In this document: positions 54,621 to 62,724 of the stretch, piece by piece | Layout: each line of letters opens with the position of its first letter | Position numbering within the stretch: the stretch's first letter is position 1 | Assembly (NCBI GenBank): GCA_017537025.1 | Contig: JAFWCB010000008.1 | Span: forward strand, 248,001-312,000 | Reading direction: 5' to 3' | DNA: 64,000 nt | Source: Sediminibacterium sp. | GTDB taxonomy: Bacteria > Bacteroidota > Bacteroidia > Chitinophagales > Chitinophagaceae | Program-made: the position numbers and the translations under genes | Notes under the pieces: model-generated | Seen by the model: the letters and a program-made list of their open reading frames with translations, nothing else | What the model was told of the DNA's origin: nothing | The model's database searches: none

Positions 54621-56129
54621 ATGCGTAAATTAATTTCGGCCCTTTTTCTATTTATTTGTGTATTTCAGGGTGAGGCACAAACCAAAAATTTTCAAGCTAA
54701 ATTCCAGCTGATAGACCGCTATATTGATAGCGTTATGAAACAATGGAATATTCCCGGTTTAGCATTAGGAATTGTTTATAAGGATCAACTTATTTATGCA
54801 AAAGGATACGGATATAGAGATATAGAAAATAAGCTACCCGTTGAAGCCAATACATTATTTCCAATTGCCTCCAATAGTAAACTATTTACAGCCACTGCTG
54901 CCGTTATGCTAGCAGAAGAAGGGAAATTATCTTTAGATATCCCTGTAAAAAAATATATGCCTTCATTACAGTTCAATAATGAAGAGTTAAATGCAAAAGT
55001 TACACTGAGAGATTTATTATCGCACAGAACAGGTTTGCCACGATACGATGGTATATGGTTAGGGGTAACTGCTACTAGAAAAGAAATGGTTGAGAAAATT
55101 AGCTTGATGAAGCCCCAATTAGGTTTTAGAGAAGGGTATATTTATAATAATATGATGTTTGTTACTGCCGGAGCGGTAATGGAAGTGGTAGATGGGAATA
55201 AGTGGGAAACTATTATTAAAAATAAAATATTCGATCCGCTTCAAATGAATCAATCTCGTTGTACACAGGTGGAATGGATACAATCTCAAAATAAATCAGT
55301 TTCATATTTTCAACCCGATAGTACAAAAAGACTGATAAGAAGAACACAAACAGGACAAACAGACGCATTAGGTCCTGCCGGTACTATTAAATCTACTGTG
55401 AATGATATGAGCCATTGGATGATTGCCCAATTAAATAATGGCATGTATAATGGGAAACAAGCTATTTCTAATGCTGCCATTCAGCAAACATTGGTGCCTA
55501 ATAATATCGCAGATAAGGAAATGAAATGGGATGAATTATCGAATGGATTGTATTGTTTGGGAAGAACCATTCAAACCTATAAAGGGTATAAGTTATGGAG
55601 CCATACCGGGTCTATCGATGGCTTTTTTTCTAATCTTACATTTATTCCGGGTGAGCAGATCGGCATCTTCATGGTTCATAATAGTGTTCCAGCCGGTAGC
55701 TTTCGCTCGGGAATGGCATTGCCAATAATTGACAGATTACTCGGATTGTCTTTAACCCCATGGAGTGAGCGTTATTATAGCGACTATCTACAATCGGAAA
55801 TAATGGCTAAGCAGCAAAAAGACTCATTGCTAAGAACGCGTGTATTCAATACAAATCCTTCACATGCTTTGGCTGATTACACAGGAGTATTCAATAGCCC
55901 TCTATATGGAGAAGTAACTATAAGCTTGGTAAATGATAAGCTATCTATGAATTTTAGAGCTAATCAATCTGTATTATATCATTTTCATTACGATCAATTC
56001 TACACTAATAATGAGGGAACAGATCTAGCCGATTTTCGTATTCAATTTGTAACCAACACACTAGGTAAAATTGATCGGTTTACGATGCGCCCATTCGGAG
56101 ATCCCGTGGCTGAGTTTGTGAGGAGATAA
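54621..56129 (+). CDS. Secreted serine beta-lactamase-like hydrolase (class C / penicillin-binding fold)
   Basis: 502 residues with signal peptide MRKLISALFLFICVFQGEAQ. Catalytic S84-N-S-K87, Y175-N-N177 and the SHTGSIDGF triad are all present, so the site is intact, unlike the class D relative at 37920. A C-terminal beta domain of about 110 residues (LADYTGVFNSPLYGEVTISL) matches DUF3471-type extensions. Probably an esterase or D-aminopeptidase-like enzyme. Abuts the convergent GNAT gene. Confidence 0.88.
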   Translation: MRKLISALFLFICVFQGEAQTKNFQAKFQLIDRYIDSVMKQWNIPGLALGIVYKDQLIYAKGYGYRDIENKLPVEANTLFPIASNSKLFTATAAVMLAEEGKLSLDIPVKKYMPSLQFNNEELNAKVTLRDLLSHRTGLPRYDGIWLGVTATRKEMVEKISLMKPQLGFREGYIYNNMMFVTAGAVMEVVDGNKWETIIKNKIFDPLQMNQSRCTQVEWIQSQNKSVSYFQPDSTKRLIRRTQTGQTDALGPAGTIKSTVNDMSHWMIAQLNNGMYNGKQAISNAAIQQTLVPNNIADKEMKWDELSNGLYCLGRTIQTYKGYKLWSHTGSIDGFFSNLTFIPGEQIGIFMVHNSVPAGSFRSGMALPIIDRLLGLSLTPWSERYYSDYLQSEIMAKQQKDSLLRTRVFNTNPSHALADYTGVFNSPLYGEVTISLVNDKLSMNFRANQSVLYHFHYDQFYTNNEGTDLADFRIQFVTNTLGKIDRFTMRPFGDPVAEFVRR

Positions 56130-56636
56130 TTATTTCGTAGAAAACAGCATAAACTCTTTTTCACTATCTGGCAATTTGGTATTGATCTTATACGTCATAC
56201 CGGCTTTTTCCAATAATCGAATAGAAGCAAGATTATCAGGAGTAGTTATGCCTTGTACGGCTTCTAATTGCAGATCTTGAAAAGCGAATTTCATCACTGC
56301 TTCTACCGCTTCGGATGTAAAGCCTTTATTTTCGAATTCAGGTAAAATGGCGAATCCTAGATCAGGATAATAGAGCCCTTCTCTCTTTACCAAACCGCAC
56401 ATGCCAATGGGTGTATTGGTAGCACTGATGGTTACCAATAATAAACCAAACCTATTTTCTCTATAAGAGCGAATCAATTTTTCACTAATATAATGGGTAG
56501 CTTCTGCTAAAGAACGAATATTTCTGTTACCAATATATTGTAACCAATTTGGTGCATTCATTAATTTGATAAGAAAAGAAGCATCTAGTATGGAAAATGG
56601 CCTTAATGTTAAGCGTGCTGTATTAATTGGCTTCAT
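56130..56636 (-). CDS. RimJ/RimL-like GNAT acetyltransferase
   Basis: 168 residues. TARLTLRPFSILDASFL at the start, then LGFAILPEFENKGFTSEAVEAVMKFAF with the acetyl-CoA loop, and NLASIRLLEKAGM near the end. These are the family blocks. Substrate unknown. It overlaps the NTF2-like gene by 14 bases and is the last gene of the porZ operon. Confidence 0.88.
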   Translation of the reverse strand: MKPINTARLTLRPFSILDASFLIKLMNAPNWLQYIGNRNIRSLAEATHYISEKLIRSYRENRFGLLLVTISATNTPIGMCGLVKREGLYYPDLGFAILPEFENKGFTSEAVEAVMKFAFQDLQLEAVQGITTPDNLASIRLLEKAGMTYKINTKLPDSEKEFMLFSTK

Positions 56637-57105
56637 TTTCTTTTTTATTCATATAAGCAGTTAAAGACAGCCTCGCATTTTTTTGTACTTTTTGTTGTAG
56701 AAAAGGCGTCCATCCCAATAATATACCTATAAGCCCCAAAGCCTGACTACTCCATCTATAAAATGAAAAAGAATCGGTGTGTTTCGTAATCTTTCCATCT
56801 TCGATCTCGAAATTGGCATTGATGCGATTGATAACTTTGCGCCCGGTTGCCGAAAATGTGTAGCTGGCAACCCATTGTGCACTAGCTGTAACAGTTGTTG
56901 CCGTTATGTGGCTAAAACCTAACTCAAGATCTTTTCCTTTTTTAATCAGCATTTCCCACATAGCCCTAACTTCATCAGCATTCAAATTAGTAAATACGGC
57001 ATCGTTAAATACAGCATCATCTGCATAACAGCTTTGCATAGTGGTATAGTCTCTCTGCTGAAAAGCGGTATAAAATTTTTCTATTAATAGTTTATTGGCT
57101 TCCAT
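56623..57105 (-). CDS. NTF2-like (SnoaL) protein
   Basis: 160 residues. LLIEKFYTAFQQRDYTTMQSCYADDAVFNDAVF is a typical cone-fold start, followed by the curved sheet (FSFYRW). The last 40 residues form a hydrophobic and basic tail (ALGLIGILLGWTPFLQQKVQKN). No catalytic role can be assigned. Two bases separate it from the VOC gene. Confidence 0.83.
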   Translation of the reverse strand: MEANKLLIEKFYTAFQQRDYTTMQSCYADDAVFNDAVFTNLNADEVRAMWEMLIKKGKDLELGFSHITATTVTASAQWVASYTFSATGRKVINRINANFEIEDGKITKHTDSFSFYRWSSQALGLIGILLGWTPFLQQKVQKNARLSLTAYMNKKENEAN

Positions 57106-57107
57106 TT

Positions 57108-57500
57108 TTATCTTTTATACTGAATCAAATCCCAATAATTTCCATATAAATCTGCGAATACGCAAACAGTGCCATATACTTCCTCTGTCGGCTCTCGAAT
57201 TATGGTTATTCCTTTAGCCAATAGATTATTATAATCACGTTCAAAATTATCGGTACTTAAAAATAGGAAAACCCTTCCGCCGGTTTGATTACCAATACGT
57301 GTAGCTTGTTCATCTGTTGCTGCTTTGGCTAATAATAAGCTACAATGCCCGCTACCTTTGGGCCTCACCAGCACCCATCTTTTGGTATCGCTTAGTTGGG
57401 TATCCTCTATTAACTCAAAACCTAGTTCTTGTGTGTAAAAATGAATTGCTTCATCGTAATCACGAACTACTAGGGCTATATGATTAATATATTGGTTCAT
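57108..57500 (-). CDS. VOC-family (glyoxalase-like) protein
   Basis: 130 residues with two beta-alpha-beta3 modules: INHIALVVRDYDEAIHFYTQELGFEL and VFLFLSTDNFERDYNNLLAKGITI, then FADLYGNYWDLIQY. Metal ligands are probably His8 and the Asp/Glu positions of the second module. Overlaps porZ by four bases. Substrate unknown. Confidence 0.88.
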   Translation of the reverse strand: MNQYINHIALVVRDYDEAIHFYTQELGFELIEDTQLSDTKRWVLVRPKGSGHCSLLLAKAATDEQATRIGNQTGGRVFLFLSTDNFERDYNNLLAKGITIIREPTEEVYGTVCVFADLYGNYWDLIQYKR

Positions 57501-59806
57501 CTACCGCTAAGAATAATAATTTTTGTTACCAATTTTTCTGTTCCTGCTTCATCTCTTATAAGCACAAGATACACCCCGGAAGCTACTTTATTACCAGTAA
57601 GATCTTTGCCATTCCAGGTTGCTTGTCCGCCGGTACTCCTTGTTTGATATACTAATCTACCATTCAATTCTGTAATTTTTAGGATAGTATTTTCTGTTAG
57701 TCCGCGTATACCAATGGTTCCATTGAATTGAGCAGGAACCGGGTTAGGATAAACAACCACATTTGTAAACTGAGAACTCGGCTCTGTTGCCGTACTTCTA
57801 TAACTGCAAATACCAATTTCTGTGGCAAAAAAAACCTCACCGGTTATGGGATGAATGCCCACTTTTAAGATATTATTATGGAGTAACTTACTGTTGGCGC
57901 TTGTAAAATGCTCAAGTATTTGTGTACCATCTTCTGATATTAGCCAAGCCCCATTTTTAGTGCCAACCCATTTTCTATTGCCACCATCTACAGCAATGGC
58001 TTGTACTTGTTCTCCTTTAAATAAAAATCCATTGAAAGCTCCTTGCTTTATAACCGGTATTTCTGCTTCGCAGGATGATATATTAAAAATATCACTGGTG
58101 CAACGAATCCAAGCTATACCATCATCGGTGCCTACCCAGATAGTGCTGTTACGATCTTTGGCGATCGACAAAATATTGGAGGAGGGAAGATTCCCTGCCC
58201 CTCTCCCTTGCCTAAATAATTTCCAGCGATCGTCGTTGGTATTATCGATGGAATTGCCATAATTGTAGCAAATTAAGCCGTTGTTTTTCGGACTCATAAT
58301 CCAAACCTGATTAAATTCATCGGTTACTAATTGGGCTACAGCATTTTCAGTTAGTGAAAAAGGGATATTGAAGCTAAGCCAGCTGCCATCTTTTTTTCTT
58401 ACTTTAAGCGGTTGTGGGGCTCCATAATTACTAATCCATAATTGTTGATCAGGATCAAATGCTAAGCCGGCTACCCGGTAACTATTCGGATCACCAATAG
58501 CGGCTTGTAAATTACTATTTGCTTGTTTATATAATATAGGTTTAGGATTATTAAAGTTAACCAACCCCCCGCCATAACTGCCTGCCCAAACAGTTTGATC
58601 CCTGGGATCTGCAGCTATAGTTATGAAATCAAAAACAGAGTCGAAGAGAGGTGTATTAAAGCTATTTTTTGCATCCCAAGTATCTGATGCAAAATTGTAA
58701 ACCCCATTTCTATTAAATAAATAATTCCAAGCAATATTTACACTGCCTGCTGCCACATATATTGTATCTCTTGTAAAAACAAACTCACCGCTAGCCGTAG
58801 CGGGTGGACCATTAGGTATAAATCTCTCAATATTTGTATTGTGTTTAGATAATCCCCCAAAATAATCGGCTACCCAAATAGTATTACCATCTGCTATAGA
58901 ATTTCTAGGATCGGATATTACGCCCGGCTGCGAAATGGTTCTTATAATGTTGCTGTTAGTATTGAGTACGATTACTCTTGCGTTACCTGTATTGGTTTTT
59001 TGAGAAAGATGAATACTATTGGGGAAAAAATTAGCTTGTGTAATACGCCAGTTATTATCTGTATAAAAGGGAACCCAGCTTCCATTTTTATAGATTAGTA
59101 AAGAATCATTTTTATGGATAAATAAAGAACCATAGCTAACCCCAACATTATTAATGGCCCCTGTAGATAACCCATTTATACCACTCAAATTTTGCCAGTT
59201 TCTATAATCTGTGAGAGCAGGATTATTAGCTGTGGCTACTTTGAGCCCTTCTGCAGTTGCTGCGAAAAATTGGTTATTGAATAAGGAAAGCGTGTAAACA
59301 GGAGTTTGATTACCGTTATTACCTACTATCCAGGTTTCTTTGATTTCTCTTTTTGCTAGGTTCAGAACAATAACTCCTAAACCGGCACTGAAATAGGCAA
59401 AACCATCTTTTACAAAGCAATTGGTATAGCTTTTATTACCAGTAAAACCGGATTGCAATACATCGGGTATATTAATAGTCTGGTCTCCTTTTAAGAAATC
59501 GATATTTCCATTTTGGTATCCGATAATAAGTTGTTGACCAACACTATCCCAAGCAATACAACCGATGTAGGTATCACTTAACCCAGTAACTTTATTATAG
59601 CGAGTTATACTATTGGTTTCATCTATCGAGAATATGGCTTGTGGGGTAGTGGTATATAGTTTATCTGATTTAAGTATTTGAATCGTATTTTGGTAATTCA
59701 GATGTTCGCGCCACGAGCCAATAGCAATACCCTGTGAATAGCCATTGCTAAAAAAAAGGAAGCCGATTCCAATGAGCAAAAAAAATAGCACTAAGGGTGA
59801 ACGCAT
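57497..59806 (-). CDS. porZ: Type IX secretion system protein PorZ
   Basis: 769 residues. Signal peptide ends near FSNGYSQG. The mature start IAIGSWREHLNYQNTIQI and repeated two-component-regulator-type propeller blades (IWVGTDDGIAWI, KWVGTKNGAWLI) match PorZ. The C-terminal ~80 residues (VVYPNPVPAQFNG to KLVTKIIILSGR) form a T9SS sorting domain, which PorZ retains. PorZ delivers anionic LPS to the PorU sortase at the surface. It follows a two-component pair by 25 bases in the same direction. Confidence 0.82.
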   Translation of the reverse strand: MRSPLVLFFLLIGIGFLFFSNGYSQGIAIGSWREHLNYQNTIQILKSDKLYTTTPQAIFSIDETNSITRYNKVTGLSDTYIGCIAWDSVGQQLIIGYQNGNIDFLKGDQTINIPDVLQSGFTGNKSYTNCFVKDGFAYFSAGLGVIVLNLAKREIKETWIVGNNGNQTPVYTLSLFNNQFFAATAEGLKVATANNPALTDYRNWQNLSGINGLSTGAINNVGVSYGSLFIHKNDSLLIYKNGSWVPFYTDNNWRITQANFFPNSIHLSQKTNTGNARVIVLNTNSNIIRTISQPGVISDPRNSIADGNTIWVADYFGGLSKHNTNIERFIPNGPPATASGEFVFTRDTIYVAAGSVNIAWNYLFNRNGVYNFASDTWDAKNSFNTPLFDSVFDFITIAADPRDQTVWAGSYGGGLVNFNNPKPILYKQANSNLQAAIGDPNSYRVAGLAFDPDQQLWISNYGAPQPLKVRKKDGSWLSFNIPFSLTENAVAQLVTDEFNQVWIMSPKNNGLICYNYGNSIDNTNDDRWKLFRQGRGAGNLPSSNILSIAKDRNSTIWVGTDDGIAWIRCTSDIFNISSCEAEIPVIKQGAFNGFLFKGEQVQAIAVDGGNRKWVGTKNGAWLISEDGTQILEHFTSANSKLLHNNILKVGIHPITGEVFFATEIGICSYRSTATEPSSQFTNVVVYPNPVPAQFNGTIGIRGLTENTILKITELNGRLVYQTRSTGGQATWNGKDLTGNKVASGVYLVLIRDEAGTEKLVTKIIILSGR

Positions 59807-59831
59807 GATTAAAGTTAACCATTCGTTTGTA

Positions 59832-60482
59832 CTAAATATTCACGATGCCATGTTTAATAGCAAATACCACTAGTCCAACCCTCGATTTCAGGTCTAGTTT
59901 TTTAAAGAGATTATCTCGATAAGTGTCAATAGTTCTAATGCCAACATGCATTTCTTCGGCGATCTCTTTATAATTTTTATCCTCGCATAAGGCTCTTAAA
60001 AATTGTGTTTCTTGCTCTGTTATATTTAGCAGTAAAGTGGCCTGACGATTAAATTCTTCTTCATTGGTCACATAGCTTATGAGTTTATTTTTTACTAATT
60101 CATTAATATAAAAAACATTTTTCCTAAGTGATTCTAATGCTTGTTTAAGAATAATTGGATTACTATCTTTTAAGATATACCCTTTTACACCATTTTTTAG
60201 CATACGAATAATGGCCAAATCATTACTTAACATGCTCAATACAAGTACTTTAATTTTCGGGGCATTTTGTTTTACCCAAGCTGCGGTTTCATACCCATCC
60301 ATTATAGGCATGGTAATATCTAAGATCAGAATATCAGGCTCTTTTTTCTGGCCCAATTTCTCTATGAATTCTTTGCCATTTGAGGCCTCAAAAATTACCT
60401 CATAATCTTCATAAGAGTTTATAATACCGGCTAAGCCGGATCTGAGCAGTTGATGGTCATCTACTAATGCTACCGTTGTCAT
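59832..60482 (-). CDS. NarL/LuxR-family response regulator
   Basis: 216 residues. Receiver with D55 (LILDITMPIMDGYE), and LuxR-type HTH (ITEQETQFLRALCEDKNYKEIAEEMHVGIRTIDTYRDNLFKKL). Overlaps the kinase by four bases. Transcription from the kinase direction probably runs on into porZ, so the pair may influence cell-surface secretion (inference). Confidence 0.94.
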   Translation of the reverse strand: MTTVALVDDHQLLRSGLAGIINSYEDYEVIFEASNGKEFIEKLGQKKEPDILILDITMPIMDGYETAAWVKQNAPKIKVLVLSMLSNDLAIIRMLKNGVKGYILKDSNPIILKQALESLRKNVFYINELVKNKLISYVTNEEEFNRQATLLLNITEQETQFLRALCEDKNYKEIAEEMHVGIRTIDTYRDNLFKKLDLKSRVGLVVFAIKHGIVNI

Positions 60483-61276
60483 GGTTTGCTTAATGTTGAT
60501 TTTGTAATGAGTGTTACCGTAGTGCCTTTGCCGAGAGAACTAATAATATTAACAGTGGTATTTATTAATTTCGCCCGCATAAATATATTATCTAAACCAA
60601 TGCCCTGTTTGTCTTTTTGAATAATAGCAGTGTCGAACCCCTTCCCATTATCTGTAATTTTGGTACATAATTGATTGTCTTGCATATTTATGGATACGTG
60701 GATGGCAGTGGCTGCTGCATGTTTTAAAATATTATTGATTACTTCCTGAATCATTCGATAGAGGATAATATCTTTTTCGTGTAAGAGTGCATCTGCTTCT
60801 TCGGGTAAATCGTAATTGAATGTAGTTTCGAACTGCCCGGTTTTCTCAATCGTATCTAATATTTGTTGAATGGATTCGATTAATCCTATTTGATGAAAGC
60901 GATTATTTTTTAGATTATGGCTAATGCTTCGTAAATCGGAGCTTGCAGTGGTTAGTAGCGCTAAAATACTTTCTACCTGTTCATTCAGTTTGTCGGGAGA
61001 TAATTGGGCAATATTGAGTCGGGCCAATGCTAGAATCTGACCAATATTATCATGAATTTCAGATGCAATATAAGAGAGGGTTTGATCTTGAATTTCTATT
61101 TGAGTATTGAGAATCGCTTTATCAAAATTGAATTGCATTTCTTCTTTTTCGCGCTGATTTTTGCGCTGCCTACGAAGAAAGAGAAACAGCAATACCAGTA
61201 AAAAAATACCAATTAATACGAAAAATACAGAAGCTACTATGATTGTAATGAGTATGTCTTGCTGTTTTTCTGGCAT
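60479..61276 (-). CDS. HisKA_3-type sensor histidine kinase with a single membrane segment
   Basis: 265 residues. TM at about 8-35, short coiled-coil (RRQRKNQREKEEMQFN), H75 in ASEIHDNIGQILALARLNIAQL, and the ATPase N/G boxes MIQEVINNILKHA, DNGKGFD, GIGLDNIFMRA. It has no extracellular sensor domain of its own. Its start overlaps the membrane-protein gene by 40 bases, suggesting that protein provides sensing (inference). Confidence 0.93.
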   Translation of the reverse strand: MPEKQQDILITIIVASVFFVLIGIFLLVLLFLFLRRQRKNQREKEEMQFNFDKAILNTQIEIQDQTLSYIASEIHDNIGQILALARLNIAQLSPDKLNEQVESILALLTTASSDLRSISHNLKNNRFHQIGLIESIQQILDTIEKTGQFETTFNYDLPEEADALLHEKDIILYRMIQEVINNILKHAAATAIHVSINMQDNQLCTKITDNGKGFDTAIIQKDKQGIGLDNIFMRAKLINTTVNIISSLGKGTTVTLITKSTLSKP

Positions 61277-61902
61277 AATAAAAAGGCAAAGATAAAGGCT
61301 GAGTATAACACTACGTTTAAACTCTGATTAATAATCCCATAAATCCTTTTGCCTTCTTCCTGCATATCGAAACTACGTAAATATTCAAATAGCGCATTGA
61401 TAATTACTGATCCCAGATAAAATAAGAGCAAGCCTGTACATACCCAAAAAAAGGGTTGTTTTGTAAGGGCATTATCTAAGTAGTCGGGTAAAACCGATTC
61501 ATAAAAAAACAAGCAACAAAATGTAACAATAAAAAATGAACCCAGCAGAAATGTATATGTGTGAAAGTTATTTGTACCCTGAATAAATAGTAAATTAATA
61601 GCAACTGCTACTATATATAGTGGGATAAAAAAAAGGGCGATCTTTTTAAAAATTTTTAATTTGAAATTTTTAAAAAAAAGAAATGCATAAAATAAAAATT
61701 CAATAGTCGTAAATACATTGAACATCATATAGTTACGAACGCCATTTTTAATAGACCAATATCCCAACATTTCCACAAAAAGGGTAAGTAATAGAAACGG
61801 TAAAAAATATCTCAAACTAGAAGACTTCAGTGCTCTGTATAACAGTACACAAATTAAAAAACTGCTGGCCTGAACCAGCAGGTATAGCTTTGTTAGAAAC
61901 AT
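61237..61902 (-). CDS. Polytopic membrane protein linked to the histidine kinase
   Basis: 221 residues, mostly hydrophobic with about six or seven membrane helices (for example LYLLVQASSFLICVLLY, FLPFLLLTLFVEMLGYW, FFIPLYIVAVAINLLF, FWVCTGLLLFYLGSVIINALF). No family recognised with certainty. It overlaps the sensor-poor kinase by 40 bases, so it is likely to work with it, perhaps as the signal input. Confidence 0.72.
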   Translation of the reverse strand: MFLTKLYLLVQASSFLICVLLYRALKSSSLRYFLPFLLLTLFVEMLGYWSIKNGVRNYMMFNVFTTIEFLFYAFLFFKNFKLKIFKKIALFFIPLYIVAVAINLLFIQGTNNFHTYTFLLGSFFIVTFCCLFFYESVLPDYLDNALTKQPFFWVCTGLLLFYLGSVIINALFEYLRSFDMQEEGKRIYGIINQSLNVVLYSAFIFAFLLCQKNSKTYSLQS

Positions 61903-61917
61903 ATAATAGTCTTAAAT

Positions 61918-62415
61918 CTACGGCCAAATTGTTCCATGGTTTAGATAATTAGAACCGGTGCCATCATCTAATAATACATCTTGTCCGCGTATATCTCCTT
62001 TCTTAACGGCGTTATTATTTTTTCCAAGGAAAAATACGGTAATTCTACCAATATCTTTCTTGTTAACGGCAGTTTTCTCATCGTATACGCCAAAACTAAC
62101 GTATACGCTATCGGATTTGTATTTGGCTTTCAATTGTTGTACGTAGTTGTCTATATCTTTAATAGAGAAGGCAACATACTCCGTACTGTTTGCGGATTTA
62201 TATTTTTTTGCAAATGCCTCTTGCATTCTTTCCGCAGCATCTTCACTGATAAGTCCATTAATAGCGCCGGCCGCATTACCTCTAACTGATAATTCAGCAT
62301 TATCTGATTGATTTTGCAGCTTTGTAGTATCGTTATCGTCTTTGCTGCACGACACCATGGTAGCAGACAACGAAAATGCTAACCATAAGCATTTGTTTGT
62401 TAATAATTTTTTCAT
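61918..62415 (-). CDS. Hypothetical lipoprotein
   Basis: 165 residues with a lipoprotein signal (AFSLSATMVSC, Cys23) followed by SKDDND, an acidic start often seen in exported Bacteroidetes lipoproteins. No family recognised; the ending DGTGSNYLNHGTIWP is unusual. Its stop is 15 bases before the membrane-protein start, so it heads the lipoprotein, membrane protein, kinase, regulator unit. Confidence 0.7.
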   Translation of the reverse strand: MKKLLTNKCLWLAFSLSATMVSCSKDDNDTTKLQNQSDNAELSVRGNAAGAINGLISEDAAERMQEAFAKKYKSANSTEYVAFSIKDIDNYVQQLKAKYKSDSVYVSFGVYDEKTAVNKKDIGRITVFFLGKNNNAVKKGDIRGQDVLLDDGTGSNYLNHGTIWP

Positions 62416-62724
62416 AGAAATTTCTGTTTAGTTTTTTAATTGCTTTGTTTCGAGCAAATTAGTGATTGAGCGTAGAAAAAAAGGCATCTTTTTTTTATGT
62501 AATTTAAAAAAATAATATATAAGTACTTAATAATCATAAAATTAAACTTATCACTACAAAAAATACCGTGAAAAAACGGGAACTATGGCGTTAAAAAACG
62601 TGAAAAAAATCCGTGGTTTAACTACCCCTTAAGAGAAATAATGAAAATATCTTCACGTTATATATCGTATTATAAAAATAGTTAAAATCCAATCTCTTAT
62701 GCAGTTACCAATTCTTCCTTTGTC
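62416..62724. other. 309-base AT-rich intergenic region with CGTGAAAAAA direct repeats
   Basis: No gene is seen. It carries two copies of CGTGAAAAAA (62567-62576 and 62599-62608), 32 bases apart, about three DNA turns. CGTT and AACG (62589-62600) form a short inverted pair between them. It must hold the promoter of the lipoprotein-kinase operon; the repeats are a candidate regulator site. Confidence 0.5.
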
